Shown: piece after piece, positions 1-5,181 of the stretch
Numbering within the stretch: the first letter of the stretch is position 1
How the letters are laid out: each line of letters begins with the position of its first letter
Assembly: GCA_013044415.1 (NCBI GenBank)
Contig: JABEUO010000212.1
Coordinates: 1-5,802 of the forward strand
Direction: 5' to 3'
Source: Acidimicrobiaceae bacterium
GTDB taxonomy: Bacteria; Actinomycetota; Acidimicrobiia; Acidimicrobiales; Acidimicrobiaceae
DNA length: 5,802 nucleotides
Notes under the pieces: model-generated
Seen by the model: only the letters and a program-made list of their open reading frames with translations
The model's database searches: none
Told to the model about the DNA's origin: nothing
Program-made: the position numbers and the translations under genes

Positions 1-2
1 AC

Positions 3-43
3 CACTATTAGTGATTTCTCACTTAAGTTTTCTCACTTTAAGT
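3..43. promoter_or_regulatory. Three iterated CACT-N-AGT palindromes upstream of the protease gene
   Basis: Three similar short palindromes lie in a row: CACTATTAGTG at 3-13, ACTTAAGT at 21-28 and ACTTTAAGT at 35-43. Each has the form ACT-(2 or 3 bases)-AGT and is preceded by C. The last two sit in back-to-back direct repeats, TTTCTCACTTAAGT (15-28) and TTTCTCACTTTAAGT (29-43), which differ by one inserted T. The position, 50 to 90 bases before the likely start codon, suits an operator array or promoter-proximal element. No regulator is encoded in the window, so this function is inferred. Confidence 0.35.
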
Positions 44-49
44 CGACAA

Positions 50-55
50 TTTAAT
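50..55 (+). promoter_or_regulatory. Possible -10 element for the protease gene
   Basis: TTTAAT matches the sigma-70-type consensus TATAAT at five of six positions. It would place transcription start near 62 and give a leader of about 30 bases before the ATG at 94. No good -35 hexamer sits at 16-18 bases upstream, because that stretch is occupied by the iterated palindromes. Activator-assisted initiation is one possibility. A chance match in AT-rich sequence is another. Confidence 0.2.
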
Positions 56-93
56 CAGTTGTATGGGTGGATACACAGATGGTGGTGAGATCG

Positions 94-1662
94 ATGAAGC
101 ACGATACTAAGGGTATCAATCGAAGGCGGGTACTGATCAGGGGTACAGCACTCACAGTGCTGCTTTCTGCCTCCGCAGCGGCTGGATTCAGCATCCCAGC
201 CAATGCCCCGAGCAGTTTTACACAAAAAGCCACTGTAAGCGCTGTAGGAAATTCGGCCAAATACCTAAACGATAACTTCGTACTAAAGGCGTCGACGGGT
301 ACTCCCATTGTGGCCGCTGTTCCTACGCCCGACAACAAAGGCTACTGGTTGGTCGGTCCTGATGGATCTGTTTACACAGCAGGTGATGCTGGTAATTTCG
401 GATCGCTTGCGGGCAAAGCACTCAACCAACCGATCGTCGGAATGGCTTCGACTCCGGACGGAAAAGGCTACTGGCTCGTCGCCAAAGACGGCGGCATTTT
501 CTCCTTCGGTGACGCCCAGTTCTACGGCTCGACCGGAAACATAAAGTTAAACCAACCGATCGTCGGAATGGCAGCGACTGCGACCGGCCATGGCTACTGG
601 CTCGTCGCCAGCGACGGAGGAATCTTCACCTTTGGTGATGCCAAGTTCTACGGTTCAACCGGAGCCATGGGGCTCACTCAGCCTATTGTTGGCATGGCCG
701 CCACGACAAAGGGCGGCGGGTACTGGCTAACCGCCCAGGACGGTTCGGTCTACTCCTTTGGCAGCGCAACCTTCTACGGCAGTGGAAACACCGTGGCAGC
801 GGGAAAGACCTTCGCTGGCATAACCGCTTCGTCTACTGGCGGATATATCCTCGTCACGACTACCGGTAGTGCTGTCAACTTCGGGCCTGGGACAACCCCA
901 ACCCCCACCCCAATGCCGACACCCACAAGTTCCGTTTCGAATCCGACGGCGGCTACGGGCAACAGCGCCGGATCAACGTGGAATAACTACGGCGTGACCT
1001 CCGACGCAAGCCTCAGTTTCCCAGATGTCAACTATTACGAGCAATCTCAACCGGCGCCCGCCTCAGCAGGCTACGGCTTCTTGCTGACACAGAACTCGTC
1101 GAGCAATGTCCCGGTTCGCTGGAATCCATGCCAAGCGATTAACTATGAACTCAATTTGCAGTATGCACCGGCAAATGGTCAGAGCTTGGTGCAGCAGTCA
1201 CTTGCCGAAATAACCAATGCGACTGGAATCCAGTTCAACTACGTCGGCACAACATCGACCCTTCCCACCCTCAACAGACCTTCTACGGTCCAAACCCCAT
1301 CTGGACTTGCATGGTCACCGGTTCTAATCGCTTGGGAGCCTAATGGAGCCACTGACTATCTCTCCGGAAGCGGCGTGATCGGCATGGGTGGATCGGCGGC
1401 AATGTTCACCGGCACGAGGTGGGAGTACGTTACTGGAGAAGCAGCGTTCTCATCGACCTATCCCGCTACGGCCGAGCAAGAAGCCTCGCTGGTCCTCCAC
1501 GAACTGGGTCACGTGATCGGCCTAGGTCACGTAGCAGATCCAACGCAGGTTATGAATCCGGTTGACAATTTCAACGCCCCGACGACTTATCAAGCCGGTG
1601 ACCTGGCTGGCTTGGCACACCTTGGCGAAGCGGCTGGTTGTTTGACCGAACCAAACCCGTAA
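94..1662 (+). CDS. Secreted repeat protein with C-terminal matrixin-type zinc metalloprotease
   Basis: An exported protein of 522 residues from the ATG at 94. Residues 1-38 look like a signal peptide: a basic RRR at 10-12, a hydrophobic core, and ANA as a likely cleavage site at 36-38. The RRRVL stretch also resembles a Tat signal, which is uncertain. Residues 70-266 hold four good and one degraded repeat of about 42 residues (PIVGMA...GYWLV..DGGIF.FGDA.FYGS), a type often predicted to form a beta-propeller-like surface. A Thr/Pro-rich linker (265-280) leads to the protease domain. There, HELGHVIGLGH (469-479) supplies the three zinc-binding His and the catalytic Glu, and VMNP (486-489) is the Met-turn, as in matrixins. 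The RWNPC motif (342-346), with Cys346 and Cys516, could form a disulfide that closes the domain. Known for the family: extracellular peptide hydrolysis. Inferred: the repeats bind a surface or substrate. GTG 67 and ATG 79 are alternative in-frame starts. GGTGAG at 84-89 favours 94, and GGGTGG at 65-70 could serve 79. The gene stands alone, closed by a terminator. Confidence 0.85.
   Translation: MKHDTKGINRRRVLIRGTALTVLLSASAAAGFSIPANAPSSFTQKATVSAVGNSAKYLNDNFVLKASTGTPIVAAVPTPDNKGYWLVGPDGSVYTAGDAGNFGSLAGKALNQPIVGMASTPDGKGYWLVAKDGGIFSFGDAQFYGSTGNIKLNQPIVGMAATATGHGYWLVASDGGIFTFGDAKFYGSTGAMGLTQPIVGMAATTKGGGYWLTAQDGSVYSFGSATFYGSGNTVAAGKTFAGITASSTGGYILVTTTGSAVNFGPGTTPTPTPMPTPTSSVSNPTAATGNSAGSTWNNYGVTSDASLSFPDVNYYEQSQPAPASAGYGFLLTQNSSSNVPVRWNPCQAINYELNLQYAPANGQSLVQQSLAEITNATGIQFNYVGTTSTLPTLNRPSTVQTPSGLAWSPVLIAWEPNGATDYLSGSGVIGMGGSAAMFTGTRWEYVTGEAAFSSTYPATAEQEASLVLHELGHVIGLGHVADPTQVMNPVDNFNAPTTYQAGDLAGLAHLGEAAGCLTEPNP
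301..890 (+). repeat. In-gene array of about 126-bp repeats (GYWLV-type)
   Basis: Units run 301-426, 427-552, 553-678 and 679-804, followed by a degraded, shorter fifth unit to about 890. Each encodes 42 residues. Units two and three share identical stretches exactly 126 bases apart: 23 bases (424-446 and 550-572) and 19 bases (466-484 and 592-610). The outer units match mainly at protein level. This suggests recent duplication or homogenisation of the two central units within an older array. Confidence 0.85.
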
Positions 1663-1688
1663 ATATCTTTATCCATACCACCCATATA

Positions 1689-1724
1689 AAAGCAGCCGAG
1701 TCTCCACCCAGACTCGGCTGCTTT
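1689..1724 (+). terminator. Intrinsic terminator after the protease gene
   Basis: AGCAGCCGAGTCT (1691-1703) and AGACTCGGCTGCT (1710-1722) form a perfect 13-bp GC-rich stem with the loop CCACCC. Two flanking A-T pairs extend it to 15 bp. TTTCTT follows on the 3' side. It begins 27 bases after the protease stop codon, which fits Rho-independent termination. The A-rich 5' flank means it could also work weakly on the other strand, but no minus-strand gene ends here. Confidence 0.88.
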
Positions 1725-1782
1725 CTTGTTGGCATTGCCTTGCTCGGTACGAATGTCAGCGATTTCCGCTAGCTTTGCAAGA

Positions 1783-2529
1783 ATGGATCTAGGAATCGCT
1801 AATCGTCGTGCCTTGGTGACTGGAGGCTCGCAGGGCTTAGGCCTCGGTACCGCAGTTGCATTAGCCGAAGAGGGGGTCAAGGTAGTCATTGCAAGTCGAT
1901 CGCAAGAAAAGCTCGACAAGGCAATGGCCGACCACCCTTCTATTTTTGGCTCGGTTGTCGCCGACCTTTCGACCCCGGCTGATGTCGAGAACCTCGTAGG
2001 TTCCGCTCAATCACAGCTCGGTGGAATAGATATGGTAGTTTTGAACGCTGGTGGACCAAAGGCCGGAGGGTATCGGTCTGCGAGCATCCAAGATATTGAA
2101 GCTGCACTAAACCAGAACTTACTCTCGATGATCGCGCTAGCTCAAAGAACTGTCGAGCCGATGGTCCAGTCCGGCTGGGGCAGAATACTTGCGATAACTT
2201 CATTATGGGTTAGGCAACCTGCACCGAACCTCATTCTCTCAAACACTGCGCGCAGTGCTTTGACTGCGTATTTGAAGACATTAGCGACCGAGGTAGCCCC
2301 TGCTGGCGTGACTGTAAATACTATCCAACCCGGACTTCACAAGACGGATCGGCTGATCGCACTGCACGGAGGGGACCCGTCAGCAGCCGCAGCGACCTTG
2401 CCTTCGAAATCGTTCGGCGATCCAAATGACTTTGGTAAAGTTGCGGCCTTTCTCATGTCAGAGCATGCAAAGTACGTAAATGGCGCATCCCTTTGGGTGG
2501 ATGGCGGACTTTACTCCGGTCTCATGTAG
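1783..2529 (+). CDS. Short-chain dehydrogenase/reductase family protein with altered active site
   Basis: A Rossmann-fold SDR of 248 residues, the usual length of a classical SDR. TGGSQGLG (13-20) is the nucleotide-binding TGxxxGxG motif, NAGG (88-91) the structural NAG motif, and Ser140 in ITS the expected catalytic Ser. At the YxxxK position the protein instead reads SNTAR (153-157), so Ser replaces Tyr and Arg replaces Lys. IQPG (181-184) and the C-terminal YVNGASLWVDGG are typical of FabG-like members. Homologues with NAGGP and an SNxxR-like site form a known divergent group commonly annotated as SDR or 3-oxoacyl-ACP reductase; the substrate is unknown. The frame stays open upstream to a TTG at 1726. 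I chose ATG 1783 because MDLGIANRRALVTGG matches the usual family N-terminus and because 1726 abuts the preceding terminator. The ribosome binding site is weak. No clear promoter is visible in the 60-base gap. Confidence 0.85.
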   Translation: MDLGIANRRALVTGGSQGLGLGTAVALAEEGVKVVIASRSQEKLDKAMADHPSIFGSVVADLSTPADVENLVGSAQSQLGGIDMVVLNAGGPKAGGYRSASIQDIEAALNQNLLSMIALAQRTVEPMVQSGWGRILAITSLWVRQPAPNLILSNTARSALTAYLKTLATEVAPAGVTVNTIQPGLHKTDRLIALHGGDPSAAAATLPSKSFGDPNDFGKVAAFLMSEHAKYVNGASLWVDGGLYSGLM

Positions 2530-2616
2530 TAATAGAAATGTGATCCGGGAGTTTTTTCTGCCCTTCTTCTAAGAGCGTTTAGCCCTGAGTCAGCCGAACG
2601 AAGTGAAACAACATCC

Positions 2617-2622
2617 GATAAT
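2617..2622 (+). promoter_or_regulatory. Possible -10 element for the Dabb gene
   Basis: GATAAT matches TATAAT at five of six positions. It predicts a start near 2629 and a leader of about 34 bases before the TTG at 2663. No recognisable -35 lies at the expected distance. The gap from 2530 to 2662 shows no convincing terminator either, so the gene could instead be transcribed together with the upstream SDR gene. Confidence 0.22.
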
Positions 2623-2649
2623 TGCCCACAAAGTTTTTCCAAGGTAGTA

Positions 2650-2655
2650 GGGAGG
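2650..2655 (+). promoter_or_regulatory. Strong ribosome binding site deciding a TTG start
   Basis: GGGAGG sits seven bases before the TTG at 2663. This near-ideal Shine-Dalgarno match supports the non-ATG start. The encoded N-terminus MIRHIAAFRF is also the normal beginning of Dabb proteins. Confidence 0.8.
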
Positions 2656-2662
2656 CAAAAAG

Positions 2663-2962
2663 TTGATCAGACATATTGCAGCTTTTCGGTTCAATTCTTC
2701 GGTCTCGGCCGAGAAAATTGCGGACTTAGGTAAGGCAGTAGGTACCTTGCCAGATCACATCCCCGCCATAGTGTCCTTCGCCCATGGGCCAGACCTGCAC
2801 TTGTGGCCTGAGGGAACTAATTACGACTACGTCGTGGTCGCCGACTTCGAAACCGAGCAGGACTATCGAGACTATGCGATAGATACCTACCATCAAGAAG
2901 TAATAAAGATAAGTCTCCTTCCCATCCTCAAGGAACGTGCCGCGATCCAATTTGAGTTCTAA
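2663..2962 (+). CDS. Dabb (stress-responsive alpha/beta-barrel) domain protein
   Basis: A 99-residue single-domain protein, the usual length for this family. The opening MIRHIAAFRF includes the conserved His4. GPD (42-44) follows the first helix, YDYVVVADFE (54-63) is the characteristic central strand, YHQEV (76-80) carries a second conserved His, and the end (ILKERAAIQFEF) is the last helix and strand. Dabb proteins are small dimeric ferredoxin-like barrels. The family includes plant stress-responsive proteins and some polyketide or terpenoid-modifying enzymes, but most bacterial members have no known activity, so I assign none. No signal peptide is seen, so it is probably cytoplasmic. It lies 133 bases after the SDR gene on the same strand and converges on tyrA. 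A functional link to the SDR is possible but unsupported. Confidence 0.85.
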   Translation: MIRHIAAFRFNSSVSAEKIADLGKAVGTLPDHIPAIVSFAHGPDLHLWPEGTNYDYVVVADFETEQDYRDYAIDTYHQEVIKISLLPILKERAAIQFEF

Positions 2963-2977
2963 ATTCTCGATCCTTCT

Positions 2978-2995
2978 CGGCGGATCTATCCGTCG
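2978..2995 (+). terminator. Weak hairpin between the convergent Dabb and tyrA genes
   Basis: CGGCGGA (2978-2984) pairs with TCCGTCG (2989-2995) around the loop TCTA, giving seven pairs including one G-U. It starts 16 bases after the Dabb stop codon and is followed by TCTTCTCG, a broken rather than continuous T tract. It may terminate the Dabb transcript. On the minus strand, where tyrA ends at 3073, no T run follows. The rest of 2963-3072 shows nothing recognisable. Confidence 0.35.
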
Positions 2996-3072
2996 TCTTC
3001 TCGACCTAAACCCCACTTAGCGTCGCCAGCTTTGCAGTTCAACTCGGCCCTGAGGACACTGGAGAAAGGGTG

Positions 3073-4086
3073 TTAGCTGGTCAACGAGTCAAAGGAGACC
3101 ATGTCTCCGACAAGTTTGAAGCCAGCTAGCCGCTGACCTGAATCTCGCATAACTTCGATACTTTCCCAGAACGAACCCAACTTACAAACTACTTTTTCAG
3201 TCCGCTCTTCCCGTGGATCGCTTAACTCCGCCAAAGCGGTTGATCCCTGTCGCACCAGAGCCAAAAATTCCTCTGGAGATGACTGGTGTAAAGACTCAGA
3301 CAGTTCAGTAAGTGTTTCGATAAATTTTTCTACTTCATCGTAGAGCAAGGCCCTATTGGGCCAGCAAAGTTCGGCGATTCGCTCCGGGATTCCGTTTGCG
3401 ACCCTCGTAGCACTAGCGAACGAACCAGCCGCAAGGAGTCGTGCTACCGGGGCTTCCTTAAGCCTCCCGAGCGATAGGCCCAAGGCCTCTGCTAAGACGT
3501 GTGGAAGGTGGGAGACGACGGCGACGGCGGTGTCATGAGTCTTTGCCAGCAAGGGGATTAACTCAAAATCAATAGACCTCGAAAGGACCTCGAATAGTTC
3601 CACACTTAAGCCTGGATCGGCCCTAAAGCCAGACGAAGTCTCAGCCCACCTCGATCGATATAGGACTTCAGGATTGGCGCTATCAAAGCCACTTCCCTCC
3701 CTTCCGGCCATCGGATGTAGGCTCAAGTGGGTAACTCCGTGGTGGTCGGCAACTACCGACGCTACAGACGATATAGTCTCAACCTTGGTCGACGCCACGT
3801 CAACGATCAAAAGTGGGGATGCCAGTCCGCTGTTTCTCCTGCTCACAAGTAGCTCTGATATAGCATGGGGCAATACCGGATTTGGAGTAGCGAAGAGTAT
3901 TATCCCGCAATGTTTCAAGAGTTCATCTAGAGAGTGAGCGGCTTGCAACCCTAGTCTACGCGCACTCTGAATGGTTGCTTTGTCCGAGTCAAAGACGAGC
4001 AGGCTACAGTGGTCCCGTGTCGCAAGAGCCAATGAGCCACCGATGTGGCCTAGGCCAACTAACCCGATGGACACCTTAGAGCCCAA
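3073..4086 (-). CDS. tyrA: Prephenate dehydrogenase
   Basis: Oxidative decarboxylation of prephenate to 4-hydroxyphenylpyruvate, the committed step toward tyrosine, in the cytoplasm. The 337-residue protein starts with a nucleotide-binding Rossmann fold: GLGHIGG at 11-17 and an acidic residue (Asp33 or Asp35) at the end of the second strand, which favours NAD. DVASTK (96-101) and HPMAG (124-128) are the prephenate-binding region with the family's conserved catalytic His. THDTAVAVVSHLPH (183-196) and the helical segment around GSFASATRVANGIPER (221-236) form the dimerisation domain. An arogenate substrate cannot be excluded. The tail after about residue 295 is short and shows no ACT domain. 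Translation starts at TTG 4086, inside the end of pheA, with GGAG ten bases upstream. GTG 4074 is a possible alternative without a ribosome binding site. The 11-base overlap suggests translational coupling to pheA. Confidence 0.9.
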   Translation of the reverse strand: MGSKVSIGLVGLGHIGGSLALATRDHCSLLVFDSDKATIQSARRLGLQAAHSLDELLKHCGIILFATPNPVLPHAISELLVSRRNSGLASPLLIVDVASTKVETISSVASVVADHHGVTHLSLHPMAGREGSGFDSANPEVLYRSRWAETSSGFRADPGLSVELFEVLSRSIDFELIPLLAKTHDTAVAVVSHLPHVLAEALGLSLGRLKEAPVARLLAAGSFASATRVANGIPERIAELCWPNRALLYDEVEKFIETLTELSESLHQSSPEEFLALVRQGSTALAELSDPREERTEKVVCKLGSFWESIEVMRDSGQRLAGFKLVGDMVSFDSLTS

Positions 4087-4978
4087 GCGAGTTCGGCTCC
4101 AAACTACCTTGAGGCAGGGTGTAGAAAGGCGTAGTCACCTCGGCGCCCTTCCACTTGGGATATGAACCAAGGAGCTTTACCGAGGCTCCGATTTTCAGAA
4201 GCGACTGCACAGCGAGGGACACCGATTCCTGCGAAATGTGACCTTCGCAAGTTAGGTAGAAACTGTGCATGCCAATCTTTGCCTGAAGTGGTCTAGAAAG
4301 TATCGATAACATGTTCACCCCGTAATCGGCAAACACCTTTGCCACCTCTGAAAGAGATCCAACCCTATCGGCTCCTGGGGTAATAACAAGGGAAGTTTTA
4401 TCGGCACCGGTCGGGTCGGGGATCTCCTGCCCAATCAGCACGTAGCGTGTTCTAATCTCGCCGACATCAGATACCTCGGAGGCGTACATCGTCAACTCAA
4501 ACTGCTCACCAACCTCTGGTGGAGCCAGGGCAATGAGTGTCGAATCCCGCTCTGACACCACCATGCGACAGGCATCCGAAGTTGACAGAGCGTGTCTAGT
4601 CACAAGTCCCCTCTCCTTGATAAATCTTGAAGAGAGGTCGAGAATCATAGGGTGGGATACCACGGACGTTGCCAGGTGGAGGTCGGCCAACCCAAAGGAC
4701 GCTATCCCCTCGGCCAGTACCACTTCACCCTGTATCCTCACATTACTCGAAGAAAAGATGAGCTTGTCGAGAATAGTTGTCATCTCGCCGTCGGTCGAAT
4801 TTTCCATCGGGAGGATACCATAACAGCCGGGGGTGAAGTTTACCGTTTGGATGACCTCAGACACCGAGGGCATGGGGAGCGCTTCGAAATCCTCAACGGA
4901 CTCGAAGAGCTTTATTGCGCGATAGTCCGAAGTACCCTTAGGACCGGTAAAACAGATCAATTTCTCACTCGGTTCCAT
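4076..4978 (-). CDS. pheA: Prephenate dehydratase with C-terminal ACT domain
   Basis: Converts prephenate to phenylpyruvate, the committed step toward phenylalanine, in the cytoplasm. The protein has 300 residues, typical for a monofunctional enzyme without chorismate mutase. The catalytic half (about 6-185) shows GPKGT (12-16), PMENSTDG (57-64), LSTSDA (131-136) and TRY (177-179). TRY takes the place of the usual TRF motif and keeps the catalytic Thr177. The ACT regulatory domain (about 195-280) has GSLSEV (207-212), corresponding to the GALxxx motif. It also has ILSRP (226-230) where most Phe-responsive enzymes have ESRP. Feedback inhibition by phenylalanine is expected from the family, but the ligand site is not fully standard. 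ATG 4978 is supported by GGGAGAG six bases upstream on the minus strand. It is the first gene of a two-gene unit with tyrA. Confidence 0.9.
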   Translation of the reverse strand: MEPSEKLICFTGPKGTSDYRAIKLFESVEDFEALPMPSVSEVIQTVNFTPGCYGILPMENSTDGEMTTILDKLIFSSSNVRIQGEVVLAEGIASFGLADLHLATSVVSHPMILDLSSRFIKERGLVTRHALSTSDACRMVVSERDSTLIALAPPEVGEQFELTMYASEVSDVGEIRTRYVLIGQEIPDPTGADKTSLVITPGADRVGSLSEVAKVFADYGVNMLSILSRPLQAKIGMHSFYLTCEGHISQESVSLAVQSLLKIGASVKLLGSYPKWKGAEVTTPFYTLPQGSLEPNSLGL

Positions 4979-4984
4979 GGCGAA

Positions 4985-4991
4985 CTCTCCC
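4985..4991 (-). promoter_or_regulatory. Ribosome binding site of pheA
   Basis: Read on the minus strand, GGGAGAG lies six bases before the ATG at 4978. It supports this start over any longer form. No in-frame alternative with a comparable site was seen. Confidence 0.7.
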
Positions 4992-5088
4992 GAATATAGC
5001 GCAAAAAGGAAAACGCACCGAGACCACTAGCCAGATCAGGTGGCCCCTTACTCCTCACGAAAAGACTAGAGCAAATGAAGATGCCAAC

Positions 5089-5115
5089 TGTAGTTCGGAA
5101 GTGGCCAAAACTACA
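5089..5115. promoter_or_regulatory. Inverted repeat in the pheA / oxidoreductase divergent region
   Basis: TGTAGTT (5089-5095) and AACTACA (5109-5115) form perfect 7-base inverted arms separated by 13 bases; the spacer holds the smaller palindrome TGGCCA. The element lies 111 bases before the pheA start and 67 before the oxidoreductase start. That position suits an operator shared by the two divergent genes, or a hairpin in the pheA leader RNA. Apart from this and the two ribosome binding sites, I see no clear sigma-70 promoter in 4979-5181. Confidence 0.35.
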
Positions 5116-5170
5116 ACGTTGCATTAAGCTCACCGTAAGAGCCACAAGGTCTCCTCCAAAACCGATCAAA

Positions 5171-5177
5171 GGGAGAG
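5171..5177 (+). promoter_or_regulatory. Ribosome binding site of the LLM oxidoreductase
   Basis: GGGAGAG ends four bases before the ATG at 5182, with the core GGGAG six bases away. This fixes the start codon of a gene whose end lies outside the window. Confidence 0.7.
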
Positions 5178-5181
5178 TCTG

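Noticed and set aside
63..110. Fifteen-codon frame from ATG 63 overlapping the protease gene start
   Set aside because: It has no ribosome binding site, carries no distinctive residues, and is short enough to be chance.
774..962. Minus-strand frame encoding a Val/Gly-rich 62-residue peptide
   Set aside because: It is the antisense of the Thr/Pro linker and last repeats of the protease gene. Its low complexity comes from the linker codons, and there is no ribosome binding site or family resemblance.
1726..1782. Upstream extension of the SDR frame from TTG 1726
   Set aside because: It starts immediately after the terminator stem. The added 19 residues do not look like an SDR N-terminus, and the protein beginning at 1783 matches the family start.
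2726..3016. Minus-strand 96-residue frame over the Dabb gene
   Set aside because: It is antisense to a clear Dabb protein with a strong ribosome binding site, has no recognisable domain, and extends only into the convergent gap.
4993..4998. TATATT on the minus strand as a -10 element for pheA
   Set aside because: Transcription would begin inside or just before the ribosome binding site, leaving no usable leader, and no -35 is seen.
4652..4999. Plus-strand 115-residue frame inside pheA
   Set aside because: It is a shadow frame opposite well-conserved prephenate dehydratase motifs, with no domain of its own.
4979..5181. T-box riboswitch in the pheA leader
   Set aside because: No TGGNACCGCG-like antiterminator motif and no downstream intrinsic terminator were found on the minus strand.
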